Source: C7867-002 sp964646515 (GTDB lineage Bacteria > Patescibacteriota > Minisyncoccia > Phycocordibacterales > PALSA-1337). Taken from it: 16,402 nt of DNA. Shown one piece after another: positions 6,404 to 15,570 of the stretch. The stretch covers positions 1 through 16,402 of the forward strand of contig CAZYES010000020.1 in assembly GCA_964646515.1 (NCBI GenBank), written 5' to 3'. The number at the start of each line of letters is the position of its first letter. The first letter of the stretch is position 1. A program made the position numbers and the translations under genes. The notes under the pieces are model-generated. The model did no database searches and was not told where the DNA came from. It saw only the letters and a list, made by a program, of their open reading frames with translations.

Positions 6404-8728
6404 ATGCCAAAAAAGAAAAAAAGTGCCACAGGAAATGTGGTCAAGGTACCTTCTATCCCCACGATTATCAAGAGAGATGGTCGAGTCGTGTCTTTCGATT
6501 TGGAGAAAATAGCAAATGCCATTTGGAAAGGCATGAATGCCGCAGAAGAGGGATCTCTCGAAGAGGCCAAGATAGTTGCCAGCCAGGTTTTTGCAGAACT
6601 TATTCGTATAAAAAAGAAGTTTTCCAACTTTGTACCTACAGTTGAGGGTGTTCAAGATATTGTAGAGGCAGAACTCATGCGTTCTGACTATGTAAAGACC
6701 GCCAAGCACTATGTAATATATCGTGAAGAACGAGCCAGACTACGCGCCAAGGGCTTTGAAGTGCCTGATTATGTACGTAAACTAGCGGTTGATTCAAGGA
6801 AATATTTCAGAAATGCCCTAGGAGAATTTGTTTATTATAGGAGTTATTCCAAATGGATAGATACCGAAAATCGCCGCGAGACTTGGATAGAGACTGTTGA
6901 CCGATATGTTGGTTTCATGAAGGAAAATCTCGGGAACAAACTCAAGGATTCTGAATACAAAGAAATTCGTGAGGCCATCTTGAAACAAGAAGCCATGCCA
7001 TCCATGAGGCTTCTCCAGTTTGCCGGCAGGGCCGCTAGTTCAACCAATGTTTGCGCTTACAATTGCTCTTTTACTGCGCCGGAGTCATTTCAAGATCTGG
7101 CGGAGATAATGTATATCTCCATGTGTGGTACAGGATCTGGTTGGGCTGTCGAAAGTACCAATGTTGAAAAGTTTCCTCAGATTATGATGCAGATTGGCGT
7201 TAAGCTCCCTACACATGCCATTCCTGATAGTAGGGAAGGTTGGGCCGATTCACTGGTTATTGGCATGAAAGCATGGTCTTCTGGAAAAGACGTGGAATTT
7301 GATTTTTCACAACTCAGACCAGAGGGCGCGCGATTGAAAACTATGGGTGGCAAATCTTCTGGACCGGCTCCTCTCCAAAGACTGCTGGCTTTTGTTCGTC
7401 AGATAATGTTGGCTCGTCAGGGCAAAAGACTACGGGCTGTGGATTTGCATGATATCATTTGCATGATTGGCGATTGTGTCGTCTCTGGTGGCGTGAGGAG
7501 AAGCGCCATGATCTCATTGTCCGATCTCGATGACGAGCAAATACGCGATGCCAAAAAAGGCGCTTTTTACATGACCCATCCGCACAGGATGTTGGCCAAC
7601 AATTCGGCGGTGTACATAAACAAACCAACCAATGAAGAATTTCTAAAAGAATGGATGGCTTTGATAGAGAGTCGTTCTGGAGAAAGAGGCATATTCAACC
7701 GAGGCTCGCTAGCCAAGACATTGCCGGAACGGCGTATAAAAGTCTTGAAAGAATACAAAGGTTACTTTGATATATCTGGTAAACATATCATAGGGCCTAT
7801 TGGTACCAATCCTTGCGGTGAGATAATCCTGCAGTCAAAACAGTTTTGTAATCTGTCAGAAATTGTGGCCCGCGCTAATGACACAGAAAAGACTTTGTTG
7901 AAAAAAATACGCATAGCCACAATTATTGGAACGTATCAATCGACTCTGACTCATTTGCCATATCTTTCCAAGGAGTGGAAAGAACATTGCGAGCGCGAAA
8001 GATTACTTGGCGTCTCTATCACAGGGCAATGGGATTGTCCGGTAGCCAGAAAGCCAGAGGTCATGCGTAGGCTCAAAGCAGAAACAATCAAGATAAACAA
8101 AGAATTTGCCAAGCGATTTGGTATCAATGAGTCCACGGCGATCACTTGTGTCAAACCATCCGGCACGCTTTCTCAAATGGTGGACTGTTCGTCTGGTATG
8201 CATCCACGTCACTCCAGATTTTATATTCGCCGTATCCGTATCTCTGCCACGGACGCATTGTTTAAGATGCTTAGAGATCAGGGTGTGCCATATTATCCAG
8301 AAGTTGGTCAATCGTCAGATAATGCCACGACTTACGTTCTCGAATTTCCCGTAAAGGCCCCCAGTGGTTCTATTTTCCGTGATGATCTCTCGGCTATCGA
8401 ACAACTAGAAAACTGGAAAATGGTCAAGACGAATTACACCGAGCACAACCCTTCGGTGACTATATCTGTTGGTAATGACGAATGGATAAAAGTTGCCAAC
8501 TGGCTCTATGAAAATTGGGATATTTGTGGCGGACTTTCATTTTTACCTCGTGAAGATACGGTTTACAAATTGGCGCCATACGAAACGATCGACGAAAAGA
8601 CTTACAAAGAATTGGTAAAGCGTATGGAGCATACCGATTACTCAAAGATTATTACTTACGAAAAACAAAACGAGACTGATCTAAAAAGGGAACTGGCGTG
8701 CGTGTCTGGAGTTTGCGATATTGTATAA
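6404..8728 (+). CDS. nrdJ: class II adenosylcobalamin-dependent ribonucleoside-triphosphate reductase
   Basis: 774 aa. It reduces ribonucleotides to deoxyribonucleotides using a cobalamin-generated thiyl radical; the most similar type is the monomeric RTPR of lactobacilli. An N-terminal ATP-cone (residues ~16-115; TIIKRDGRVVSFDLEKI) provides allosteric control. The RTPR block EFVYYRSYSKWIDTENRRETW (141-161) is followed by NVCAYNCSF, where C221 (or C217) is the first redox cysteine. The radical site is in GTNPCGEI: C471 and E473. C482 (FCNLSE) is the disulfide partner. The GGVRRSAMISLSD motif is at 362-374. The C-terminal shuttle pair is C766 and C771 (CVSGVC). All catalytic residues are present. 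The start is the ATG after a short GC hairpin (CGCAG/CTGCG); no SD or clear -10 is visible, and I see no cobalamin riboswitch in the 114-bp spacer. Confidence 0.93.
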   Translation: MPKKKKSATGNVVKVPSIPTIIKRDGRVVSFDLEKIANAIWKGMNAAEEGSLEEAKIVASQVFAELIRIKKKFSNFVPTVEGVQDIVEAELMRSDYVKTAKHYVIYREERARLRAKGFEVPDYVRKLAVDSRKYFRNALGEFVYYRSYSKWIDTENRRETWIETVDRYVGFMKENLGNKLKDSEYKEIREAILKQEAMPSMRLLQFAGRAASSTNVCAYNCSFTAPESFQDLAEIMYISMCGTGSGWAVESTNVEKFPQIMMQIGVKLPTHAIPDSREGWADSLVIGMKAWSSGKDVEFDFSQLRPEGARLKTMGGKSSGPAPLQRLLAFVRQIMLARQGKRLRAVDLHDIICMIGDCVVSGGVRRSAMISLSDLDDEQIRDAKKGAFYMTHPHRMLANNSAVYINKPTNEEFLKEWMALIESRSGERGIFNRGSLAKTLPERRIKVLKEYKGYFDISGKHIIGPIGTNPCGEIILQSKQFCNLSEIVARANDTEKTLLKKIRIATIIGTYQSTLTHLPYLSKEWKEHCERERLLGVSITGQWDCPVARKPEVMRRLKAETIKINKEFAKRFGINESTAITCVKPSGTLSQMVDCSSGMHPRHSRFYIRRIRISATDALFKMLRDQGVPYYPEVGQSSDNATTYVLEFPVKAPSGSIFRDDLSAIEQLENWKMVKTNYTEHNPSVTISVGNDEWIKVANWLYENWDICGGLSFLPREDTVYKLAPYETIDEKTYKELVKRMEHTDYSKIITYEKQNETDLKRELACVSGVCDIV

Positions 8729-8779
8729 TATAAATCGAGTATGCCCATGGGCACAGCATAGTGACATGATGGATATGAC

Positions 8780-8808
8780 TTGTCAAATATATTAGTGTTG
8801 TGTATACT
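8780..8808 (+). promoter_or_regulatory. rnpB promoter
   Basis: TTGTCA (8780-8785, 5/6), exactly 17-nt spacer, TATACT (8803-8808, 5/6). The predicted start, 7 nt later (8815-8816), coincides with the first base of RNase P helix P1, which supports both calls. This is the strongest sigma70-type promoter in the window. Confidence 0.75.
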
Positions 8809-8815
8809 AGGTTTT

Positions 8816-9274
8816 GGCTGTACTAGACAATCACTCTGTAAAATTGTGGCTTTGTGAAGCTTGCTTCGCGTTGTCTCGACGGAAACAGAGAGGAAAGTCC
8901 GAACACCGGCCATGATTTATCGTGGCAACAGGGTAGCGGGTAACGCCCGTCAGGGTAATTCCCAGAGGTGCGAACAGAGACGTGTTGGCTAGAAATGGCT
9001 GACAGATCCTTCGGGATTAGCTTGCATGGAAACATGCGAGGTGCAACGGCCAAATCCTTACCTCGGTGCAAGACCGTGCTTCTAGTAGTTGGTTTCTGGT
9101 AGTCAATCAAGTGTGCGCTATCGCTGTTATTGGTCACTAGTAACCAGCTACTAGGAGAGAGTCGCTAGAGGCATACAGTGATGTATGTCGGAGACAAATG
9201 GTTGTCATCGGTCGCTTTGCTCTGCTTTGCAGAGTTATAGTACATCGAAACAGAATTCGGCTTATTGTACGGCC
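8816..9274 (+). ncRNA. rnpB: RNase P RNA, class A
   Basis: The catalytic RNA that removes tRNA 5' leaders. Conserved core I reads GAGGAAAGTCCGAACACC (from 8890) and core V reads ACAGAATTCGGCTTAT (from 9250). They form helix P4 with a compensatory change relative to E. coli: AAGTCCGAA pairs with TTCGGCTT where E. coli has ...GGG/CCC.... Ends are set by helix P1, GGCTGTAC (8816-8823) with GTACGGCC (9267-9274). P2 is GACAATC (8826-8832) with GGTTGTC (9200-9206); P3 closes as CTCTGT/ACAGAG (8834-8839/8885-8890). A GTGA-loop hairpin (TACAGTGATGTA, from 9175) corresponds to P18. A 12-bp helix 9082-9093/9143-9154 fits the P15/P16 region. At ~459 nt it is longer than the E. coli RNA (~377), partly from a ~42-nt insert at 9207-9248. 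It lies between its own promoter and terminator. Confidence 0.95.
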
Positions 9275-9316
9275 AATAAAAAACACTCTCATTGAAATGA
9301 GGGTGTTTTTTATTGG
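9273..9316 (+). terminator. rnpB intrinsic terminator
   Basis: A 20-bp stem with a TGAA loop: CCAATAAAAAACACTCTCAT pairs with its inverted copy at 9297-9316 with a single G-U pair. The stem contains T6 (9306-9311), so the sequence works as an intrinsic terminator. It directly follows P1 and could also act on the minus strand. Confidence 0.85.
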
Positions 9317-9347
9317 GCTACTTGCGCTTTCTGTTTTCATAAATTAT

Positions 9348-9356
9348 TGTTACAAT
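9348..9356 (+). promoter_or_regulatory. probable -10 of the O-antigen-ligase-like gene
   Basis: TGT-TACAAT (TACAAT 9351-9356), 31 nt before ATG 9388, predicting a leader of ~25 nt. No SD is seen in that leader. The -35 is poor. Confidence 0.35.
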
Positions 9357-9387
9357 AATATTTCTTACAAGTAAAAACTAACCAAAT

Positions 9388-11829
9388 ATGCATCAGCCAT
9401 CATCTCGTTTGGAATCTCTAGCTTTCTACATATTTCTTGCTACAGTGACTCTTTTACCTATGTTTTTTTGGCCATCGCCATATATTTCTCTCGACTTGGT
9501 AAAGACTATCATCGTTACCACTGGCGTTCTTTCCTCTTCGATATTGTTTGGTCTTGTCGTATTCAAAGAGAGAAAGCTTGTTCTACCACCGAAGGGTGTG
9601 TTGTGGAGTAGTGTATTGATTTTAGTTTCTCTTGTAATTTCCGCATTTCTGAGTCTCCATCTTTCGAAATCTATATTTGGTCAGGGATTTGAAATTGGCA
9701 CGGCCAGTTTTATTTGGATGATGTTCTTGTCAGCTCTTGTTGCCTTTACTCTCGTTCAGAGAAAAAGTGAAAGAGCCATTGTTCTCTATGTTGGCATGGT
9801 CGTAGCTTTTGTTGTCATCTATCTTTTGCACGCTTTACGTTTCATTTTTGGTCCTGATTTTCTTTCATTTTCTATTCTTTCTTCTGTAACCTCGACTGTT
9901 CTAGGTAATTGGTACAGTCTCTCGACCCTCTCTGCGGTAGTTGCCATTGTCGCAATATGTGCGATTATTCTTTTGCCATTATCTCGTCGCATGAAATCTC
10001 TGTATTGGATTATTATTCTGTTTTCATCATTTGCAATATATCTTGTTAATGATCCACGTGTTTGGAAAATTTTAGCCTTGGTATTTGCCGGTCTAGCCGT
10101 CTTTTTCTTCATCCGCAAGAAAAATCTTCTTATTACCAATCAGGATATAGCAGAGTCGATGAATAGTGAGAGTGCGGATATTTTTGGTAGGCGGAACCTA
10201 TTGGGAGTGACGATAAAAAGCGTTGCGTGGATTCCACTCGTTGCATGTCTTGTCGCCATCTTATTTTCATGGAAGGGGACGACGTTGTCTTTGCCGGTCA
10301 TAAATAATCTGAATGCTAACCATTTGGAATTGTCTCTGCCGTGGCGGATGACTCTGGATGTTACATCTGGGGCGATCAAAAATTATCCTCTTTTTGGTGT
10401 TGGACCAAATAATTTTTCCAGAGCATATATAGCTTTCAAACCAGAAGTCGTAAATTCCACTAGCGCATGGTCTCATGAATTTAATTATGGTTTTGGATTG
10501 GTGCCAACTTTCGTAACCACGCAGGGCGTGGTTGGGACCATTCTTTGGATCGTCTTTTTCGTCTCTCTGGGGATTGTCGGGTTCAGGGCTTTACGTCATT
10601 TGCCCGATGAAAAATCAGCACAGTTTATCATCATTTCTTCTTTCGTAAGTTCGGTCTTTTTGTGGTTAGTCATGATTGTTTCAGTTCCACCACACTCTCT
10701 AGTTTTTTATACTTTTGTCATGACGGGTATATTTTTCGGTGCGGTGATTTCAGCGGGGATTATTCCGCCTGTTGGCATTGGACCACAGAATGGAAGTCGC
10801 TCCCATAGATTGATATCTATAATGGTTTTGATAATTGTGATTGTCGGAGCAATCTGGGGGGTTATATATTTAAAAAAGACTATTGCGCTTGTATATTTTG
10901 GAATGGGGGTCAAACAATTGACTGTTACTCCGCCAGCCGGAGGAGATGCTGAACTTGCCGATAATTATTTTAAAATTGCGCAAGCTTTTGATTCTTCTGA
11001 TATCTATTGGCAGGCTCGCGCCGAAGCATCGCTTGCCATGGTTAACAAACTGGTTTCGTCTATAAGTGCCAATGCGAGTGCTTCTACGACCGAGGCCGTT
11101 GCTAGCCAGATTACTTCGATTATGAAAAAGGCGCTAGATTATTCGCATAAAGCTATCGCTTATGATCCTGCCAATTATTATAACTATTTGTCCAAAGCCA
11201 GAGTTTCTGAGGTTGCTCTCAATCTACACATGGACAAGGCGTATGAGGATGCATTACAAGCTTATAGCGAAGCTATTGGCCTGAACCCTTCGAACCCCTC
11301 TATCTACTTGGGCCTAGCTAGATTGCAAGCTTCACAGAACAAATTGGATGATGCTCTGAGAACAGTTGGAGTCGCTATTCAGATCAAAAATAACTATCTT
11401 GAAGCGGTATTTCTTTTGTCACAGATAGAAGCTGCCAGAGGTGACTTGCCAAACGCTATTATTGCCGCACAGTTTGCAACACAGATCAATCCAAATAATC
11501 CACAGTTGTTTTTTCAGTTGGGTCTACTCGAATATAATGCCAAAAATTACGCCAATGCTGCGGAAGCTCTGAATACGGCCATTAAACTTCAGCCTGATTA
11601 TGCCAATGCTCAATATTTCCTCGGTCTCTCTTATGTTCGTCTCGGTAAAAATACAGAAGCAATTGAACAATTTTCTCAATTAGCTATAACAAATCCCGAT
11701 AATGAAGAAGTGGTCTTCATTCTGGAGAATTTGAAAGCGGGCAAATCTCCTTTCACTGATGCCAAACTACCAGTAACACCTACGCCAGAGAAAAGGGCAA
11801 CGTTACCTATCAAGCAAAAAAATAAATAG
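9388..11829 (+). CDS. O-antigen ligase/polymerase-like (Wzy_C) membrane protein with C-terminal TPRs
   Basis: 813 aa. Residues ~10-495 contain about a dozen hydrophobic helices. The Wzy_C/WaaL-type region includes the block WRMTLDVTSGAIKNYPLFGV (319-338) followed by GPNNF and, in the large external loop, W361-S-H-E (residues 361-364), a conserved ligase/polymerase His position. After a final helix (~476-494) the C-terminal ~290 residues form TPR repeats (e.g. 575-635, 638-670, 690-735, 738-772; NPSNPSIYLGLARLQASQ and PDYANAQYFLGLSYVRLGK are typical). The tail is Pro/Lys-rich. Family members transfer or polymerise surface glycans on a lipid carrier. The fused TPR layout is common in Patescibacteria and may bind partners or an S-layer. 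Upstream of murJ, so an envelope cluster. Confidence 0.85.
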   Translation: MHQPSSRLESLAFYIFLATVTLLPMFFWPSPYISLDLVKTIIVTTGVLSSSILFGLVVFKERKLVLPPKGVLWSSVLILVSLVISAFLSLHLSKSIFGQGFEIGTASFIWMMFLSALVAFTLVQRKSERAIVLYVGMVVAFVVIYLLHALRFIFGPDFLSFSILSSVTSTVLGNWYSLSTLSAVVAIVAICAIILLPLSRRMKSLYWIIILFSSFAIYLVNDPRVWKILALVFAGLAVFFFIRKKNLLITNQDIAESMNSESADIFGRRNLLGVTIKSVAWIPLVACLVAILFSWKGTTLSLPVINNLNANHLELSLPWRMTLDVTSGAIKNYPLFGVGPNNFSRAYIAFKPEVVNSTSAWSHEFNYGFGLVPTFVTTQGVVGTILWIVFFVSLGIVGFRALRHLPDEKSAQFIIISSFVSSVFLWLVMIVSVPPHSLVFYTFVMTGIFFGAVISAGIIPPVGIGPQNGSRSHRLISIMVLIIVIVGAIWGVIYLKKTIALVYFGMGVKQLTVTPPAGGDAELADNYFKIAQAFDSSDIYWQARAEASLAMVNKLVSSISANASASTTEAVASQITSIMKKALDYSHKAIAYDPANYYNYLSKARVSEVALNLHMDKAYEDALQAYSEAIGLNPSNPSIYLGLARLQASQNKLDDALRTVGVAIQIKNNYLEAVFLLSQIEAARGDLPNAIIAAQFATQINPNNPQLFFQLGLLEYNAKNYANAAEALNTAIKLQPDYANAQYFLGLSYVRLGKNTEAIEQFSQLAITNPDNEEVVFILENLKAGKSPFTDAKLPVTPTPEKRATLPIKQKNK

Positions 11830-11906
11830 TTCCAGTTATATATTCATTTGTATTTTAGAAGGGATCTTTCGTCTATAGTCAAAGGATTTGTTTCAACAGA
11901 AGTATC

Positions 11907-11935
11907 GTGATTATTAGCATTCTTCGTGCTAGAAT
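11907..11935 (+). promoter_or_regulatory. murJ promoter, near-leaderless
   Basis: GTGATT (11907-11912, weak -35), 17-nt spacer ending TGC, TAGAAT (11930-11935), then 9 nt to ATG 11945. The 115-bp spacer upstream (11830-11944) holds no gene or clear terminator. Confidence 0.5.
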
Positions 11936-11944
11936 AATTGCCAC

Positions 11945-13624
11945 ATGGTAAAGCGTTGGTTTTCATTCATTGGAAAAGAGATACGCGGTCTGCATGAGGC
12001 CGCGTATCTCCTTGCCATATTTGCCACTTTGTCTCAGGTCCTAGCTCTAGTTAGAGACAAATTACTTGCTTTTTCATTTGGCGCAGATAGATCACTGGAT
12101 ATTTATTATGCTTCATTTCGTATTCCAGATCTTATCTTTGTTTCCATTGGTTCGGTTGTTTCCGCATCAATATTGTTGCCATATTTTATCGAACGTTTTG
12201 ATGGTGGTAAGGATAGCGGGCGTTCCTTTTCTAATGAAATCTTTACCGTTTTTTTTGCGGTAATGGTGATCGTGGCAGTTATAGCTTTTCTTTTGGCGCC
12301 TTGGCTCATTCCGAGACTAATTCCAGGATTTGCGCATGATCCAGCTTTGCCTGAACTTATACTTTCTATGCGTATTATGCTTCTCTCGCCATTCTTTCTG
12401 GGTTTGTCAAATTTGTATTCGTGCCTAACTCAAATGCGTCACCGTTTTTTGGTCTATGCGGCAAGTCCGGTTGTGTATAACTTGGGGATAATATGTGGAG
12501 TACTTTTTGCTTATCCGGTCTTTGGCCTGAAAGGTTTGGCAATAGGTGTCGCTATTGGAGCATTTTTGCATATGGCTATACAAGTGCCGTTCATTTTCAA
12601 AGAAGGAATTATACCGCGTTTTACGACTGTCATACATTGGGATGATATGAAACATATCGTGATGAATTCATTGCCTAGGATGTTTACGATATCCGCAAAT
12701 CAGTTGGCTTCTTTTGCCTTGATTTCTTTGGCTTCACTCATGTCTGTGGGCTCAATATCCGTTTTCACTTTTGCTTTCAATCTACAGTCCGTGCCACTTA
12801 CGATTATCGGGGCCAGTTATTCATCGGCAGTCTTTCCAACTTTGTCTAGGATGTTTTTTAAAGGAAATATAAAAGAATTCAAAGAAAAAATGATCGCTTC
12901 TGCCCAACATATTATTTTTTGGTCGATGCCTCTCTCGGTTCTTTTCATTGTTCTTCGCGCGCAGATTGTTCGTACTATTTTGGGCGCTGGCGAATTTGAT
13001 TGGGCTGACACCCGACTGACTGCCGCGGCATTGGCGCTTTTTACTGTTTCTACCATAGGACAGAGTCTCATAGTGCTTTTTGTCCGTGCTTTTTATGCTG
13101 AAGGGAAGACGGCTAGGCCACTTTTCATAAATGCTATATCCGCAGGGGTGATCATTGGCTCTGGTTATCTGCTAGTAAAAGCTTTTTTTGCTTTCCCGAT
13201 ATTCAGATATTTTCTAGAGGATTTACTCAAAGTAAATGGACAGGTTGGAACAAGTGTTTTGGTTTTGGCTCTAGCCTATACGATAGGCGTTATCGTAAAC
13301 ACGGCACTTCACTGGATAGTCTATGAGAGAGTTTATCGGGGTTTTACTTGGCCAGTTCTTTCTACGCTTTTTCATACTTTCGTAGCCTCGGTTATTATGG
13401 GTTATGCGACTTTTCTTTCTCTGCGTGTCTTTGCGGCTATATTTCCTTTGACGAAGGTTTGGGGCGTTTTCCTCCAAGGATTCTGTGCGGGCATTGTTGG
13501 GCTGATCGTTCTTGTTATTGTATTGGTGATCTTGAAGAATAAAGAGATCAACGAAGTCTGGAACACTTTGCATCATAAAATCTGGAAAGTGAAAGTGCCG
13601 CCGGCGGAAGTGGAACATATATAG
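11945..13624 (+). CDS. murJ: lipid II flippase MurJ (MviN family)
   Basis: 559 aa with about 14 predicted membrane helices, the standard MurJ size and layout. It moves lipid-linked peptidoglycan precursor across the cytoplasmic membrane. The N-terminal signature is clear: LALVRDKLLAFSFGADRSLD (33-52) then YYASFRIPDLIF, with arginines (R37, R49, R59) and Asp (D38, D52) lining the cavity entrance as in the family. Other recognisable blocks are SLPRMFTISANQLASF and LRAQIVRTILGAGEFDW (~341-357). An N-terminal cytoplasmic stretch (HEAAYLLAIFATLSQV) leads into helix 1. Its stop is 26 bp before lepA. The start ATG follows a -10 by 9 nt with no SD. Confidence 0.93.
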   Translation: MVKRWFSFIGKEIRGLHEAAYLLAIFATLSQVLALVRDKLLAFSFGADRSLDIYYASFRIPDLIFVSIGSVVSASILLPYFIERFDGGKDSGRSFSNEIFTVFFAVMVIVAVIAFLLAPWLIPRLIPGFAHDPALPELILSMRIMLLSPFFLGLSNLYSCLTQMRHRFLVYAASPVVYNLGIICGVLFAYPVFGLKGLAIGVAIGAFLHMAIQVPFIFKEGIIPRFTTVIHWDDMKHIVMNSLPRMFTISANQLASFALISLASLMSVGSISVFTFAFNLQSVPLTIIGASYSSAVFPTLSRMFFKGNIKEFKEKMIASAQHIIFWSMPLSVLFIVLRAQIVRTILGAGEFDWADTRLTAAALALFTVSTIGQSLIVLFVRAFYAEGKTARPLFINAISAGVIIGSGYLLVKAFFAFPIFRYFLEDLLKVNGQVGTSVLVLALAYTIGVIVNTALHWIVYERVYRGFTWPVLSTLFHTFVASVIMGYATFLSLRVFAAIFPLTKVWGVFLQGFCAGIVGLIVLVIVLVILKNKEINEVWNTLHHKIWKVKVPPAEVEHI

Positions 13625-13630
13625 TATCTC

Positions 13631-13639
13631 TGCTATATT
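13631..13639 (+). promoter_or_regulatory. lepA -10, extended
   Basis: TGC-TATATT (TATATT 13634-13639) just after the murJ stop, 11 nt before ATG 13651. A weak -35-like TGGAAC is at 13611-13616. It implies a 5' leader of ~4 nt and independent transcription of lepA in addition to any read-through from murJ. Confidence 0.45.
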
Positions 13640-13650
13640 TGCATTACCTT

Positions 13651-15543
13651 ATGAACCCGGCTTTTATTCGTAATTTTTCCATCATTGCTCATATTGACCA
13701 CGGCAAATCGACCTTGGCCGATAGGATGTTGGAGATCACTGGCACTATTGAAAAACGCAAAATGCAGGAACAGGTTTTGGATTCTATGGAATTGGAGAGG
13801 GAAAGAGGTATTACGATAAAAATGCAACCGGTAAGAATGATATGGAAACCATCGATCACGATGGAAGGATCTTCGTCTCTTGTTGGTAATAATCAAGAAT
13901 ACGTTCTCAATCTTATAGACACACCTGGTCATATTGATTTTTCTTATGAAGTTTCTAGGGCACTAAAAGCGGTTGAAGGCTCGATATTGCTCGTAGATGC
14001 GACCCAAGGGGTGCAAGCCCAAACGCTTACGACCTTGAGCATGGCCAGAGATGCCGGTCTTACGATCATCCCTGTGGTCAGTAAGATTGACTCGCCCTTG
14101 GCTAGTACGAAAGAAGTAGTTGCCGAGGTTTGTCAATTGTTGAATTGTCCTAAAGAAGAAGTCATCAAAGTTTCGGGCAAAACCGGTGAAGGCGTGGAAG
14201 ATTTACTGGATGAAATTATCAGAAGAGTGCCAGCCCCAAAAGACAAGGATATGATCGAATTGCGGAAATTTGATTTTAATGACCGAGAGACGTTGAATCA
14301 CAAGCAAATGGCAGTAGAGCATTTTCGTTCATTAGTTTTTGATTTTCAGTATTCCAACCATACAGGCGTCACTGTTTACGTTCGGGCGGTTACTGGTTCT
14401 GTGAAAAAACACGATCGACTAATATTCAAGATAGCTGGTAGAGAATTCGAAGCTATAGAAGTTGGAATTTTTACTCCGGATAATACTCCCAGAGAATCAC
14501 TGAGCGCGGGAGAGATTGGTTATATAATCACAGGAATCAAAGAACCGGGGATAGCCTCTGTCGGTGACACGGTGGCTTCCAATCGAGACAGTTTGCCACC
14601 GCTTCCCGGATATCAAAGCCCTCGTCCGGTAGTGTGGGCCTCTATATACCCCGAAAGTCAAGATGATCTCTCTTTGCTTCGACAGGCTCTGGGCCGTTTA
14701 CAACTTTCAGATTCCTCTTTTACCTATGAGGAAGAAGCTTCGGGGACTCTGGGTAAAGGCTATCGTTGTGGATTTTTGGGTATGCTACACCTCGAGATTG
14801 TCACCGAACGTTTGCGTCGTGAATTTAATCTTGAACTTATTGTTACTCAGCCAAGTATCATTTATTCTGTGAAATTAAAGAGCGGTAAAGATGTTACGAT
14901 CTATTCACCGGCATTATTTCCTGAAGACCACGAGATCAAGGAAGTCTCTGAGCCGATAGTTATCATAAAAATAATAACGCCACCGAAGTCTCTGGGCGGT
15001 CTCATGAAACTTTTTTATGATCATGAAGCAGAGATCATTGGCACGGACAATTTTGGCGACAATAGGACGATGATGACTTTGCGGATGCCACTCAGAGAAC
15101 TTATGCGTAATTTTTTTGATGAAGTCAAAAGTATTTCTTCTGGCTATGCTTCGATTTCATATGATATTGTCGATGACAAAATAGCTGATGTCGTTAGGAT
15201 GGATATCTTGGTTGCCGATGAGCCCGTTATCGCTTTTACTCGTGTTGTCTCGCGCCGGCGTGTCCAAGAAGAAGCAGAGGCGATGGTTGAGAAATTACAC
15301 GAAATAATGCCACGCGAACTTTTCACTTATAAAATCCAAGCCAAAGCTTTTGGCAGGATAATTTCTTCGAGAAGTATTTCTGGCAGAAAGAAAGATGCCG
15401 CCGGAACTCTCTCCGGGGGTGATATTACTCGCAAGATGAAACTTCGCGAAAAACAAAAGAAAGGCAGAAAACGCTTGAAGCAATATGGCTCGGTGAACAT
15501 CCCACAAGAGATTTTTGTGAAGATGATGAGGAGTAGTGTGTAG
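13651..15543 (+). CDS. lepA: elongation factor 4 (LepA), ribosome back-translocation GTPase
   Basis: 630 aa from ATG 13651 (an upstream in-frame TTG at 13639 would overlap the -10 and adds four atypical residues). GTPase motifs: AHIDHGKST (13-21), RGIT with T55, DTPGH (90-94), and G4 as S144-K-I-D147 instead of the usual NKID, then SGKTGEGV. The length and order of domains (G, II, III, V, then the LepA-specific C-terminal domain) are standard. The C-terminal block GGDITRKMKLREKQKKGRKR (near the end) is diagnostic of LepA and distinguishes it from EF-G. A short insertion (~65-80) sits before the G3 motif. EF4 acts on stalled ribosomes and is nearly universal in bacteria. Confidence 0.95.
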   Translation: MNPAFIRNFSIIAHIDHGKSTLADRMLEITGTIEKRKMQEQVLDSMELERERGITIKMQPVRMIWKPSITMEGSSSLVGNNQEYVLNLIDTPGHIDFSYEVSRALKAVEGSILLVDATQGVQAQTLTTLSMARDAGLTIIPVVSKIDSPLASTKEVVAEVCQLLNCPKEEVIKVSGKTGEGVEDLLDEIIRRVPAPKDKDMIELRKFDFNDRETLNHKQMAVEHFRSLVFDFQYSNHTGVTVYVRAVTGSVKKHDRLIFKIAGREFEAIEVGIFTPDNTPRESLSAGEIGYIITGIKEPGIASVGDTVASNRDSLPPLPGYQSPRPVVWASIYPESQDDLSLLRQALGRLQLSDSSFTYEEEASGTLGKGYRCGFLGMLHLEIVTERLRREFNLELIVTQPSIIYSVKLKSGKDVTIYSPALFPEDHEIKEVSEPIVIIKIITPPKSLGGLMKLFYDHEAEIIGTDNFGDNRTMMTLRMPLRELMRNFFDEVKSISSGYASISYDIVDDKIADVVRMDILVADEPVIAFTRVVSRRRVQEEAEAMVEKLHEIMPRELFTYKIQAKAFGRIISSRSISGRKKDAAGTLSGGDITRKMKLREKQKKGRKRLKQYGSVNIPQEIFVKMMRSSV

Positions 15544-15570
15544 AAAGGATGGTTTACTTCCTTGGTGGTA

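Noticed and set aside
8003..8311. 102-codon antisense frame inside nrdJ
   Set aside because: Lies fully opposite conserved reductase codons and has no promoter, SD or recognisable domain.
8742..8753. Palindrome TGCCCATGGGCA after nrdJ as a terminator
   Set aside because: Perfect 12-nt palindrome, but as a hairpin it has only a 4-bp stem and no U-tract follows. It might be a protein site, with no further support.
13633..13932. Antisense frame over the start of lepA
   Set aside because: Mirror of the conserved GTPase region; composition is what the complement of that frame gives.
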